64,000 bases of DNA. Source: Gymnothorax reevesii. Lineage: Eukaryota > Chordata > Actinopteri > Anguilliformes > Muraenidae. Positions 44,851-56,640 of this stretch are shown one piece after another. A program made the position numbers and the translations under genes. Below the pieces are notes generated by a model. The model was not told the origin of the DNA. It saw nothing but the letters and a program-made list of their open reading frames with translations, and did no database searches. The stretch's first letter is position 1; each line of letters opens with the position of its first letter. Location of the stretch: positions 120,586,719 to 120,650,718 of the forward strand of contig CM056577.1 in assembly GCA_029721435.1 (NCBI GenBank), in the 5' to 3' direction.

Positions 44851-46225
44851 CTATAGTTTGAAAAAGTGTATTGATTATTATGTATTGCCAAAGCGTTGCA
44901 GTCAATAATTGCTGTAATAAAAACTGAATCATTTTAGCAGTATACATACATAATGATTACAGTCCAACAGAAATGCAATCAAAACTATGATAATTGCAAA
45001 TAATTGTGGAACCAGTCATGATTGCGGGACTAAAATGGTGCAGATATACGTCTTATTTCAAAAATGAATTGATGTTGGAGGTGTTTTCTCTCCACCATTC
45101 TCACATCCTCCCGTCTCTCTCATCCTCTTTTTCTCTTCCTTCTCTTCCTCTGTCTCTCTCTTTCTGTTTACCCTGTAAAACTGGACTGGGAGTGGCATTA
45201 GCATGCACAAAAAGCAGAAAGAATGGATAACCACAAAAAGACAAGTAAAGATCTCTCCTGGTTCCACATTTTCTCAGCGGTGCTTTCTGGGTTTGGGCCC
45301 CACGACAGAGAGCTCGGGGAGTGAGGCCCCCTCTTTACTGCGGCCCAGTTGGGTTAAGAGTAGGGCCCCACACTGGGCTGCTTCTGGTTTAGGGGAAGTA
45401 AGGCCCAGGAGAACTTCCATTTTTGGGGAGGAGCATGGGGCATATCTCTCCATCTGAGCCGAAATGGCAGGCATGTTGCGCACTGCACGTGCAGAAGTGT
45501 TGAGAGCGCAGTTTTGTCTTTGATAAGGCGGTGGCCATTTTGATTGAGATGTACCGAGCCTGACGGTAGCGCGTCGGGAGGACGGGTTGGGGTGGGCACC
45601 ATTAGGAGACCTTACGCAGAGGCGTTGTTATCGATCCCCGGCTCTTGTTCAAGCCACATTTCAGCGAACCTGATCAATTCCGCCCTGTCAGGTTGATTGA
45701 TCACCAATTATCTTCCCGGTATTGATTATGACGCTGGTTAGTAAAGTGCTGCCGTTGTCAGGCCGCTGAGGGAGAGACGGAAAACTGGCTGAGTGCTTCT
45801 GTTTTTCTCTCCCTCTCTCCCTCCGTTACCTTCTTTCGCTTTCCCTCCCTCTCACTCTCCCTTTCTCTGTCGTTTGCATTTCCTCACTCCTGCCCTCTGT
45901 GTGAGTTTTTTTTTTGGTTGTTTTTTTAGTAGTTTTGTAATTTCAGTTTTTTGAACAAGGACTCAATAAGGTGGCTCTTTCATCCCCCTCCTCTCTCTCA
46001 CTCTCTCTCATCACTCCTTCCTCTTTTCCCTCTGCTGTCATGACTTTAATTTCCTCTGTTTTATGGTTCCTCCTGTTCCCTCCCATCGACAGGAGAGTTA
46101 TTTACATACGGTGTATATTTCCTCAGGCCAATCTGAATTTTTACCAGGAAGGTCAGACAAGTTCTCTCTTAAAGCAACAGCCAGGGTAAGAGAAGTGGGC
46201 GGGGACACAGGGTTTCAGCTAATGA
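44851..46225. other. Intron 1, nothing recognised
   Basis: Short CT-rich patches near 45100-45165 and 45810-45860, and a T-rich patch near 45905-45930. No coding or mobile-element signals. Confidence 0.35.
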
Positions 46226-46435
46226 CATCTAAGACAAGACCTCAACTGCCAATAAGGTCGAAGTCCTTATCTGCCAATGAGGGTCAATTTCTTACCCCCA
46301 GATACAGTCCAAGTTTTTGACTCCTGGGAAGGTCTTAGTTCTTAACTTCCCATAAGCTCTAAGTTTGAAACGTCCTGTAAGGCCTGAATTATTATTTTTC
46401 AATGAGGCCACAGTGATTAACTGCCATTAACTCTT
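46226..46435 (+). repeat. Degenerate minisatellite with unit of about 29 bp
   Basis: Recurrent pattern aaggtcnaagtncttanctn, ccaatgagg: ctgccaataaggtcgaagtc, ctgccaatgagggtcaattt, cctgggaaggtcttagttct, tcccataagctctaagtttg, ctgtaaggcctgaattatta, tcaatgaggccacagtgatt. Six or seven diverged copies. Confidence 0.6.
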
Positions 46436-48130
46436 CAGTGTAGCGCCACTGGTGGCATGTGAGGTGCATAAATAACATAACACCAATGTAATGCCCACTT
46501 ACGCTGTGTGGCACTATCAGTTTGAGATCATTTGCCGCAGTTCCGTTCCTTGTGGTTGAAATCCTTCGAACAATATTGACTTTCTGTTCAACTCTAATAT
46601 CTAACTTCATTTCAGCTCCTTTGTGAAATTTTTAGGAGATATAGCCCATTGGTCTGATTATAGCTTCATATGTATAGCTTTCACCTGAGTGCAGGTGATA
46701 GATATTATTTATTTATTTATTGGTTGTGTATGTTGTTACCCACATACAGTAAAAACGGCCTGCCAATGTATCTTCTTTTGGCTGAGCTGTATTGGCCGAG
46801 TTCAGCACGTGCACAGGTAACCATTGGCAATTGGTTCAGAGAAGCAGACGACAGTCACCAGAGGTGTATAATCCAGGGGTCAGAAAGTAAAAATCCTACC
46901 ATGTTTTCATTCCACCCGTAAACTCCTGCCAGAAGATTTCACTTGTTAGTATTACAGCTGAAGAATTGTGCCAACTGACAGGTCTTTTGTGGCTGGAACA
47001 ATATTCTGGGATGGACTTTTACTTTCTGAACCTGGATTATACACCTCTGACAGTCACGGACCTAGCATTTAGCTCTTTAATGAGTCTTGAAGTCTCGTAC
47101 TTCAGAAGTCATAGTCATAATATTGTCATGTTAGCACAACATACTTTACATAAATTGGTGCGGCCTCGAGCCAATACGGCGATACTCCCCCAAGTTTTCT
47201 TATGACCTCTGAAGAAGGTATGGGCAATTTTATAGCCTGGTGTGCATTTTACTTTGGATATTGTTTCTGCAGGTGAAGATACAAAAATGAGCTTTAGGTT
47301 TAGCAGTTGATTAATTTAGGTAGCAAGCAGTGGCTAGGTTAACCAGTAGAATGTCTTAATGCTAATGTTAATGTTAATTAATATTAATTTAAAATGAAGT
47401 CCACTCTATATTATCTGATTTCTCATTCTGATGATGTGAGTCACTTGACGCAATCGAGTGAATGGGCGTTGTATTTAAAATCGTAACTGCAAATAAGGTT
47501 TATGTACTTTATTGAACATAGGTGTAACAATCACCACTGGCAACCAATAGAGTCCCAGAGCTCTGTCATAGAATCTAAAAAAAAAAAAAAAAAATCAAGA
47601 AAAGCCTACGCTTGAAAGTGTTAAAGATGTGTGTGTTTGTGTGTGCGCGTGTGTGTGTGTGACTGAGTTGGCAGTCAGTCGGAGAGTGGAAGTTTGCGAT
47701 TGTGGACACAGCCCTACTCTTTCATTAAGTGCTGAGGGTGAAGGTAATGGCTGCAGGCAGTCAGTGTCTCACTTTAACTCCTCGTCTGTTGTTTGCACTG
47801 TTAGACTCCTCTTTAGATTTCTATTGCCGTTTACTCTATTTGCTCTTACAGGCTAGCGGAGGATCGACTCCAGCTCGGCAGCCCGGTTCCTCCTGAGATT
47901 AATACAATTTGGGAGGATTTTTCCTCCATGGTTTTAGAGTCTCCCTTTTTTGTAGCTTTTGTTTCCTTTAAATGGCACATACAAGCAAAATAAAATCTTT
48001 CGGCTGAATCCTTGAACGGATGGGAGTCAAGCTGACTGATGTTGAATGTGGATGTACTGTACATACTGAAACAGGATGGATTTTAACACCCTAAAATGAT
48101 GTTGATTTGGAGTATAAGCAATTTTATATA
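46436..48130. other. Intron 1, nothing recognised
   Basis: Holds an A-run near 47577-47594 and a short TG run near 47626-47661. No gene, RNA or transposon signature. Confidence 0.35.
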
Positions 48131-48482
48131 CTCAACAAAAACAAGTTAAGGAACACTTGATTTTGACCTTAGTTTGTGAGGTGTAAAAACTGAACATAAA
48201 TCCCAAGTGTTACTCACGTTATTGGTGTTAATCCAAGAGGCAAAATGAATTAAAACATTTGACGTGACGACCTCATTTTCCCCAAACAAGGTGTCCACAG
48301 GAAAGATCAGAATGACACCAAGTACAGTCCATTAAATCAAAACGTCAAACGATGTCCAAAGTCAGGTCAGTATCTTCTTGACCACCAGGTGTCCTCACCA
48401 CAGCTTGACAACGTCTTCGGAAACTCAGAACAAGAGAAACTAACTGAGAAAACACTCAGTGATCCTTAACTTTTTTGCTGGG
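48131..48482. mobile_element. MITE with Tc1/mariner-like ends (352 bp)
   Basis: Left CTCAACAAAAACAAGTTAAG and reverse complement of the right CCCAGCAAAAAAGTTAAGGA form an inverted pair. TA flanks both sides (48129-48130 and 48483-48484). Interior without coding capacity. Confidence 0.65.
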
Positions 48483-49229
48483 TATAGAATACAAGTTCAT
48501 TTCTGGAAGGTTTTTACAGTTATTCGGGATTGACTTGAAGAATTGAGTTTTTATTTGAGTATTTAATTTCCTACTTATGGTGGAGTCCTCACCTCATTTC
48601 TTTTACATTTCCACTGCTAAACGTTTCTGTTACACATTTCTTACAGTACTTTGAAATACCAAATCAAATTTGTCCTCTTGCTGGTTGGCCCCCTCCACAG
48701 CAAAACTAGCCACTCGCTACCCACCAGCTACCAATTTCTTGAGCAACTTGCCAGGTGCAGTCTGATTGGTTGGTTCCATGCAGCCAATGGGAGCTGGGTC
48801 ACCCCTACACAAACTGACATCATTGTTGTTTCTGTCGATTACTTTTCCTTTCTGAGATTAGACTCATGTAGTTTCCTTTGCTTCTTCGTACCCTCTTTTC
48901 TCATCTCCTCTTTTCTCCTCCTCCCTTTTTTCACTCCTCCCATTTTCTATCCTTCCTGTCATCCAGCAGCCAGAGCCCACCCTCCATTCTCTTACTCTCC
49001 CTCCTTCTCCCTTCCGCATTCTAGCCCCTTCTGTTAAAATGACCCCCCTCGACCACCACCCCCCCCTCAGTGTAAACGTCCAGCCGTGACCTCTGTCCCT
49101 TCCGCTCCCTCCACCTCTCCCCGTATCGCCCTCTCTCATGAGCAGAAGGACCAATTAAAATAGACCTTTTCCTCTCGCTGCATTTTTCGAGACTCCATAA
49201 AGGACTGCTAATTAGGTAGCCGAGTTCCT
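48483..49229. other. Intron 1, nothing recognised
   Basis: Pyrimidine-rich from about 48890 to 49130, otherwise unremarkable. Confidence 0.35.
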
Positions 49230-49570
49230 CGCACGTGCACTCATACGCACATACTGACACGAATGACCGTGTGCGCACATGCATGCAGAACACACAGACG
49301 AGTACAGACACACTTGTTCTCACACGTACTGATACAAACACAAACACGTACAGGTACACATGTGAACGAACCCCTCACACTCATACGCACGCACCAACGT
49401 GTGGACGCGCGCAGAAGCTTGCATGTACACATATGCCCACAACATGAACACAGAAACAAACCCACGCAAACGTCCTCGCAAATGCAGACGCTTTGAGCAC
49501 AAACACACAAAGGCATTAATTTATGCGCACACAAATGCTCTCATGGGCACACACAGTAAATACAACCACA
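49230..49570 (+). repeat. CA-rich simple repeat
   Basis: Imperfect acgcaca, acacac and acatgc repeats. Open frames are artefacts. Confidence 0.7.
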
Positions 49571-50407
49571 CATACTTTCTGGACTGAATGAAATTGAATT
49601 TTCCTGCATTATATTCCTGTATTTATTTATCCCTAACTCAGATGAGGACATATTAAAAAAGTATGAAAAACTATGACAAGCACCATTTTTTTTTTAGATT
49701 ATTGCATCTCAGGACCCAGTGACTGCTGCTGCATCTGTTATGTGGCTCCTTCTAAATTACCCAGCCTTGGTCGTGAAATTTATAAGTTTGATGAATTGTC
49801 AACAGCTAAAACAAGAGGCCCATCAATACAAAAGGTCTCCATCAACCCACCCCCCTCACCCCCTTTACAGCTTGGCCATCTAGATGACAAAATGGCCGTC
49901 TCAGTGGTCGTGGCCAAGCATCACACATGTGCCGTATAACAAAGTGTGTCCTTGGAAATTACGACTAAAGACTTTCCTGATGATTTCACTTTTTAATGTC
50001 GCAATTATTATCGGACTGTTAACTGCGTGTTAATTATACGCTGAAGATTCAAGATAATTGTGTCTGCGCCGCAGCTGAGCTGGGCCCCGTAGGTGACGAT
50101 ATCCTGTTATGAGTTTTTCTGCGCGCTGCCTCGTTTTCTTTGGCGCAACGCTGGGAGAGTGGGCAGAAACCTTTAACCTCTGCCCCCCCAGGACTCCCTT
50201 TGACTCTTTCCTCGCATCCTTTGCCCACCGAGCATGACTTCCTGTCACTGTTGCTGTTGTACTAGGTTCCTCACTCTCCTTCTGTTGATTTTGTCAGTCT
50301 GTCTACTTTCTCTGCCCAGTTAAGAGTCGCGTTTGCGGCTGAGCAAAGTTGTGAAAGTGTTCGTGTGTGCATATCCCTTGTGTAGGTGTGTGAACGCAAG
50401 AACATAA

Positions 50408-50633
50408 CATCGGCCTGCCGATAACACCTCATATCTCCAAATTTGATGATAAACAAAAACTTGTATGTTCACGATAATAACATAAACATTGCAAAATACA
50501 TTCTTGGAAGAAAAATAGTCATCCTACCTGAACACGGCTCAACTGCATTTTTACATGCAAAATGGAGCATTTTTTATGCTCTCCTGTAAAGTTTATCATT
50601 TTGAAGATCCGAGGTTTTATCAGAAGGCCGATG
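50408..50633. mobile_element. Small MITE, copy B of the family at 19904-20116
   Basis: Left end CATCGGCCTGCCGATAACAC; reverse complement of the right end CATCGGCCTTCTGATAAAAC; both continue ctc and 'atct.caaa'. ATAA lies on both sides (50404-50407 and 50634-50637). Shares internal words with copy A: tgtaaagtttatcattttga here and tgtgaagtttattattttga there. Confidence 0.7.
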
Positions 50634-50640
50634 ATAATTG

Positions 50641-50982
50641 TTTGTGTCTCTTGTGTATGTGTGTCTCTGTACTGTAAGTAGCATGTGTGCTGTGCATTTG
50701 TGTGCGTGTGTGTCTCTAGCGTTACTAGCATGTGTAATGTGCATTTGTGTGTGTGTGCACGCGTGTGTCTGTGTGTGTGTCTCTTGTATAACTAGCATGT
50801 GTAATGTGCATTTGTGTGTGTGTGTGTGTGTGTGTGTATGCACGCATGTGTCAGTGTGTGTGTCTCTTGCGTAACTAGCATTCGTAATATGCATTTGTGT
50901 GTGTGTGCGTGTGTGTGTGTGTGTGTATGCACGCGTGTGTCTGTGTGTGTGTCTCTTGCGTAACTAGCATTCGTAATATGCA

Positions 50983-51022
<40 letters not shown>

Positions 51023-51161
51023 CACGCATGTGTCAGTGTGTGTGTCTCTTGCGTAACTAGCATTCGTAATATGCATTTGTGTGTGTGTGCGTGTGTGCAC
51101 GAGTGTGTCTGTGTGTGTGTCTCTAACGTAATTAGCATGTGTAATGTGCATTTGTGTGTGT
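50641..51161 (+). repeat. TG-rich minisatellite with 70-93-bp compound unit, 7 copies
   Basis: Each unit has a variable (TG)n, a gcacgcgtgtgt or gcacgcatgtgt word, tctcttgcgtaactagcatt and cgtaatatgcatttg. The agcat...gcattt word recurs near 50680, 50727, 50797, 50878, 50967, 51060 and 51136. Units alternate between tgtcag and tgtctg variants, so some were duplicated in pairs. It starts immediately after the MITE. Confidence 0.85.
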
Positions 51162-51377
51162 GGAGCTTTAACCCCAGTCAAATTTTAAGGTACTGCAAGG
51201 GAAGGGAGGAGTAACTGAGACACTCTATCTTATGAGAGTGAGAGAGAAAGAGATGGAGAGAGAGGTGCTTGTTGAGATTTGCTCTTGGCTAATGTGTTGG
51301 CAGCAAGGACTGAATAAGATCAAAATGTATTCAAAATTCGGCTTAAAATCCTCCCTAAGAGCTACCGTTGGAAATAT

Positions 51378-51472
51378 AAGGGGGCGAAGAGTGATTTTGC
51401 CCCCTTCAGTATGAAATGAACCTCAAAAAATCCAATGACGGGGGCGTTGAATCTCCAAAATATCGCCCCCGT
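51378..51472. repeat. Twin GC hairpins
   Basis: AAGGGGGC (51378-51385) pairs with GCCCCCTT (51399-51406); ACGGGGGCG (51438-51446) pairs with CGCCCCCGT (51464-51472). Two hairpins with the same GGGGGC core sit 31 bp apart in AT-rich DNA. Possibly the ends of a very small fold-back element. Confidence 0.5.
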
Positions 51473-54030
51473 AACAATTGGTCTATTCTCATACAGTTGC
51501 TGGTTCGTCCTCCATTACAAACTTGTTGAAAAGTTTTGAGTTCAAACTAGCATATGTTCAAATTCAAAATGTATAGTCCACAAGCACTGAGAACCACTTG
51601 ATGTAGTTTGCCAGAAGACGTCATTCTTGAAATTACGGTCAGGGTTACATGTGAATTTGCCCTTAACAGAGAGGAAGAGATGATGAGGGGGTGGAACTCA
51701 GGAGTTTAAATGTCCTCATGTGTTGCCCTGGTGTACCTCCTAAACAGACAACGGGAACTCACAAAATGAATGGAAGTTTGGAGTTTTAAAACAACAGTTT
51801 GCAAAAGTGGTCCTCTTGTCTCAGATGACTCATGCATAAGTTGTCAGGACCCAGTACAGTTGAATACTGTACAACCCGTAATGATTTTAAAAGTCCAACA
51901 AAAATCTACTTTTAAACTGTTACGTCACCTGTGAAATTCTTGCAATGCTGAGCGCAACATAATGTGAGCAGTAAAAACTAACCCTCATATTCGTTACTTA
52001 AGCAAGATTAGCTAATGGGTCACCTTAGTTAACCAAGTCGTTATAACCAAAGATGATGGAGTGCTGGGCGCAAGATGGCCTATTCAACCAAAAATACATG
52101 CAATAGAGTGTTGCAGTGAAAGTCCGCCATCTTAGTAAGCATCTCCTGTGGTCGCATCGCTCTTTCTTTGAGCATTAGCAATTCTCAAATGGTGCCATGC
52201 ATTTGCTTTCAAAATTACATCTCGGAGATGTACCTTAACAAACTTGAGAGTGGCCAAATGACAATCTTGTTTGCCAAAATATTTTGCTTACTAAGCCCAT
52301 GCCTGTGCCAGGAAAGTGTGAGAGAGTAATTTATCTTTCGTCAAGCAGCCCATCTTTGGTTATAATTAACGTTAAAACACATATGAGCCATAAGTCATAG
52401 TTGTCAAGTGCTTGGAGGTTCTGATCATCTGGAAATATCGTAAATTGAAAAAGGCAATCGACCCAATCAAGTTGACAAACTTGTATTTCTTGAGAATAAT
52501 TCTCAGAAGGGGACATTATTTAAGATGCTGCTGGCACTGCCTGCTTCGACTAAACGCTCAGCTAGCCTTTATCAAATGTCGCGTGACATGGCTCATTTGG
52601 AAATGGTCTGTTGTGCAAGACCTTTTGAAAGCAGATAACTTGCTGCCATTGAAATTTCAAGAATGTAATTAAACGGAAGTTGAATAAGTTTTTCTTTTTT
52701 TGTAATGTTCTCAAAGTAGCTTGAGTGTGAATATCCACCGCCTACTGAAAAGATATGCCTTGCAATATGAACGTTGTTCATTAAAAACAGCCATGAGGCA
52801 GAATGACGAGGCATAGAAACAAGGATATTGATTTAGCTTCAATCTGTATTCACTGATGTAGAATTCTCATTCTCGTAAAAGGGAAGATCAGGAGAATTTG
52901 CATTATTTGCAAATGCAGTATACATTTACCTGCAAAATACTGTAGTTCTCGAACAATTTTCAGGAACAAGAAAAGGAGAAAAAAAGATTTTTACTGCAAG
53001 GTGTACGAACAGTACTTTGTGAGCGAGTATGTGATGAAAATAAGAGGGCTCCACTGAAATTCACTTATTGCATCATTATTGCAGGAAATTGTCATGGCAT
53101 AAACATAGAGGAATAGTATTTGGCTAATATCTGCATTAATAAAACAGTGACACATGAACAAAAAGAAATTGAGTGTGTTAAAAATATCCCATATTGGCTG
53201 AGAAAAAATAGCCCCTTAAAACTGCAGCAATTTCAAAGTAGCCCCCCAATGTCATTTTTTTTTTTAGCCATCAGAGGGTTAGCCTCCAGAAAAAAAAATC
53301 GTACCCTGGTAAGAGTGAGCGTTCAGCCACAGCTGTGCAGCTTGTTAGCCAGCATCGGCAGTCTGGTCATCGTGACTCATGCGCAGCCAAATTAGGGGTC
53401 TTCAGGAGAAAAGGTGAAAGGCCATCAGCGGGGTTTGGCAATGGCAGACAGAATTCCACACATTCTCCGTTTGTGACTCACGGCAGTACAATACTAACAG
53501 GGTCAAGGTGATTAACGTGTGTCGTCATGGGAATGGACTGATCGTTCTGTGCTTCAGGTGTTTCGCTGTGCTCATACATCCCTTTGCTTCCCCTCAAAAT
53601 ACGGCCAACTGCACAGTTTACGGTGTCTAGTCATAATTTCTCCCGTCTTGTTGGGTTTAGCTATGGCCAGTGGTCACTGGTCTTCACAGTGTATTGTTTT
53701 TACACTCTAAATCTCAGAATTGGATGCCAAGCAAAACTATTTAATGAACTGCTTTATTTCTCTCTGAAGATTGTTGAGCCAGGTCTGCCTAGTGAATAAC
53801 AACATTATCTGACACAATACTTTTTACGCGCTTGTTCTGTCTGTGTTACCCATGTAATGCTTCTCCTGCGCATCGGACCATAACGAAACACAAGCTTTTT
53901 TCCGCGATACAAGTAATCTCATTTTAATGCGTGGCGGCAAAGTCTTACTCTAAACAGATTGTTTATCTATAGAATGTAATGGAGAAATTGGTGAAGGCAA
54001 ACATATTTGTATTGCTAAATGGCTGGTATA
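51473..54030. other. Intron 1, nothing recognised
   Basis: AT-rich sequence of ordinary complexity without repeat ends, RNA genes or coding signals that I can support. Confidence 0.4.
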
Positions 54031-54337
54031 GCGGCGCAGTGGGGTAGCGTTGTTGCCTCACAGCAAGAAGGCCTGGGGCCTTTCTGTGAGGAGTTTCCAT
54101 GTTCTCTCTGTGACCGGTTTCCACCACCAGCCCAAAAGCACGCATATCAGGCTTACTGGAAACTGTAAATTACCTGTAAGTATGAGTGTGTAGATATGTG
54201 AATTGTCTGCATTGCAAGCTGTGTGATTGGCGAGCTGCCTAGGGTGTGTCCCTGCCTTTCGACTGTAATCATTCGGGATAGGCTCCAGCCCCCATGCAAC
54301 TCTAATGAGGAAGAGGCGGCATAGATGAGGGATGGAT
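54031..54337 (+). mobile_element. Teleost tRNA-derived SINE
   Basis: Head gcggcgcagtggggtagcgt (A-box region), followed by tgttgcctcacagcaagaag, 'ggcctttctgtgaggagttt', 'ataggctccagcccccatgc' and the tail gatgagggatgga. This word order is that of the very common fish SINE with an LINE-like tail. It has small deletions, including the B-box area. It lies about 310 bp upstream of exon 2. Confidence 0.75.
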
Positions 54338-54369
54338 ACTAAAAGATAGCATGATACTTCCATTAACTG

Positions 54370-54600
54370 CACTCTCAGGAAAAAAGGACCTATTTGTACC
54401 TCTAAGGGTACAAAGGCTTGTTACTGGGGCGGCACTTTCAAAGGTACTGCTGTTGTACCCTCAGAAGTGGGTACTTATTTGCTTTGCACCGGAAAAGTTA
54501 CTTTTAGGCTGGCAAAAAGGTTCACACAGGTACCTTGAGGGAGTACATATGTGCAAATTGTACTTTAGGGAACAGAAATGTACCCCAATTTCTGACAGTG
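54370..54600. mobile_element. MITE (GGTAC-rich, CACTCTCAG ends) next to exon 2
   Basis: The left end CACTCTCAGGAAAAAAGGAC and the reverse complement of the right end CACTGTCAGAAATTGGGGTA are inverted. The interior is rich in ggtac/gtacc words (gggtac, aggtac, gtaccc). No clear target duplication. It ends 50 bp before the exon 2 acceptor. Confidence 0.65.
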
Positions 54601-54650
54601 TGTTTAAGATCTACATGGTCGTTTTCTCCCCCTCTCTATCGTTGTCGTAG

Positions 54651-54937
54651 GCTGACGCATGATGGTTTCTCCATGGATGTGAACCTTGGGGACTACCTGG
54701 ACGTCCTGTGCCCTCACTACCCCCCAGGGACCCCCCACCCTGAAACGCTGACGCTGTACCTGGTGAAGGAGGAGCAGTTTCGGGGGTGTGGGGAGACGCA
54801 GGGGGCCGTGAAACGGTGGGAGTGCGACCGTCCCTACGCCCCCCTGGGTCCCATCCGCTTCTCCGAGAAGATTGTCCGCTTCAGCCCCTTCTCTATGAAC
54901 ATCGAGTTCCTGTCCGGCAGCCATTACTACTACAGCT
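54651..54937 (+). CDS. efna4: Ephrin-A ligand, coding exon 2 (receptor-binding domain core)
   Basis: 287 bp: 1 base completing Arg41, 95 codons and 1 base over. Preceded by a pyrimidine-rich tract and tcgtag; followed by gtgagt. Encodes residues 41-136: GDYLDVLCPHY (Cys61), PETLTLYLV, FRGCGE (Cys87), KRWECDRPYAP (Cys99), IRFSEKIVRFSPFSMNIEFLSG and HYYYS. These are the ephrin signature blocks. RFSPFSMNIEF is the G-H loop that inserts into the Eph receptor; ephrin-A proteins usually read FTPFSLGxEF, so M-N-I is a departure. GxxxPETxxLYxV and FSEKI resemble ephrin-A4, while KRWEC.RP.AP..PI.FSEK resembles ephrin-A3. Exon length and phases fit the family. Confidence 0.95.
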
Positions 54938-54957
54938 GTGAGTTTCGGGGCTAGCGA

Positions 54958-56464
54958 GGACTCCTAAGTCCTGGTTTCTCTGAGGGGAAACTTCTGGAAT
55001 TTAGTTTAAATTATATCATTGTACTTGTCAGACTAAATTCAGCAAATATTTTCATGCAAAGTTATCACTTTCTGACCTTAGATTTTGATTTAAGTAAGAA
55101 TGCATCATGGAATTTCCTCGGGGCCATCAGACTTGTTGGCTCGCAAAGCATGTTGGGAGTGTCATCTATTTGCTTGACCACATGAGGCATAGCTGCCCAA
55201 AGCACTCGTAAGGGTGAAAAGGTCATAAAAATCACAGAAAACGTTGTAATTCAGCCATAGACTATTCAAGAATTACGGCCATTTCAATGTCCAAATACTT
55301 ACTAACTGCACTGTGCCCTTCGCTCTTCATCCCATGTCTTGCGCTTTGCACTGAATTTGGATTGGACTAAAGATCACCTTTCAAAAATCCTACCCCGAAT
55401 TCTCCCAGGTCTATTATATTATTGGCACAGTCCACAATATTGAGCTTAGATGCACTTTTCCTGTGATCTGGAAAAACCTACTACGTGTGTCACTTTTGGA
55501 AGAAACTGAGTTCAACCTTCATTTGTCAGTAACTAAGAGTGGTGAAAATCTTAAAACACTAGCTATAAGTGTCATTTGATCTTTCAAAATCAAGTTTCTA
55601 TCATATTTTTTTCTGTTAGGAAAAGTGCAGAACCAAACATTTTTGCTCAATTGCGAGATCTTTGCCACTGGTAAACTTACTAGGTTTTTCCAGATCATAG
55701 GAGACCATATCTCCAATGATAATGATGATGATGATGATGATGTGTATTAGGGGGGCTGTGGATGAGGTACAAGGATGGCTCCAAGGGTGATCAACCTTGA
55801 TTAATGCATCCAGTTGTCAGGCGCTGTTGATGAACCTTCGGGCAAATAAATAACTATAATGTACTGTATTTGTATAGCACCTCTATCCCACGATTTTGAC
55901 GTGCAGGAGGGATTTGGACAAATTTGCCCCAACAATTGCCAATTTTCAGCATTCATCTGGGAGAGAGGCAACAGTGCTTGGATGCGAGGGGCACAGGATT
56001 GTTAGTTTTCTTGGCATTGAAAAACGTAAGGCGCTAACAGCGAGCGGTGATCGATGCCTGCTGTTTGTTGTTGGCTTGGACACGGACCGGCCGCTACTGC
56101 CCTTCTATTGTTTACACACCTTCCTCATTGACCTCATAGAAACAAAATAACCAACCACACATTCAGCAAACCCTACGAACTTACATTCACAAGTGGGGGA
56201 AAAGGGGGTTGAATAGGAATAATCTTTGTAGGACCGAGAGTTTATCTGGGGTGGTGAGGACAGCTTTTAACTTGACTGCCTCGCAGTGTTTGTACGTCCT
56301 CAATGGAACCCGCCTGAGATGGTGAGCTTTCGCTGTTTGGTCATGCTCAACCGTCTCGCCCACTGTCAGAGCCAGTTTTGTCGAGACAAATGTAACAGGC
56401 CGGACAATAGTGCGGTAACCTGAGATTCTCAGTATAATGGCAGTGGGGAGCCGATATCGGATTA
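54958..56464. other. Intron 2, nothing recognised
   Basis: Only a (GAT)n run at 55718-55743 stands out. Confidence 0.4.
55718..55743 (+). repeat. (GAT)n microsatellite
   Basis: Seven ATG/GAT trinucleotides after 'gataat'. Confidence 0.8.
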
Positions 56465-56640
56465 AGTCAGGGGCGTCTAATCTTTTCCGAAAAGGGCCGT
56501 TAAAAGTGGTGGCTTTAGTGTTAGCCCAGCACTTAGACGCCTGATTGAACTGGTAAACTGACCACGGTCTTCAATCAAAACTGAGATAAGCAGAATTGGG
56601 TGCTTTAACTGTGGACAGAGGCACACTAGCCCGTGTGTGC
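56465..56640. mobile_element. Degraded hAT-like MITE
   Basis: Begins CAGGGGCGTCTAATCTTTTC, matching in reverse complement the right end of the element at 18049-18211. 'ggtcttcaatcaaaactgag' and 'taagcagaattgggtgcttt' are internal words of the family. The right end is lost. Confidence 0.5.

Larger units (their letters stand above)
7846..54650 (+). other. Intron 1 of the ephrin-A gene (46.8 kb)
   Basis: The intron runs from the gtgagt donor at 7846 to the acceptor ending tcgtag at 54650. The last 50 bases before exon 2 include the polypyrimidine stretch 'gttttctccccctctctatc'. The intron is filled with mobile elements and tandem repeats that are listed separately. A very large first intron is normal for ephrin genes and often carries regulatory elements, but none can be proven from the sequence alone. 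Confidence 0.8.

Noticed and set aside
50641..51161. CRISPR-like regular repeats
   Set aside because: The non-unique parts between repeats are TG runs rather than unique spacers, and the genome is vertebrate.
54535..54650. Upstream extension of the exon 2 open frame
   Set aside because: It lies in the MITE and the polypyrimidine tract before a consensus acceptor; ephrin similarity begins exactly at the acceptor.
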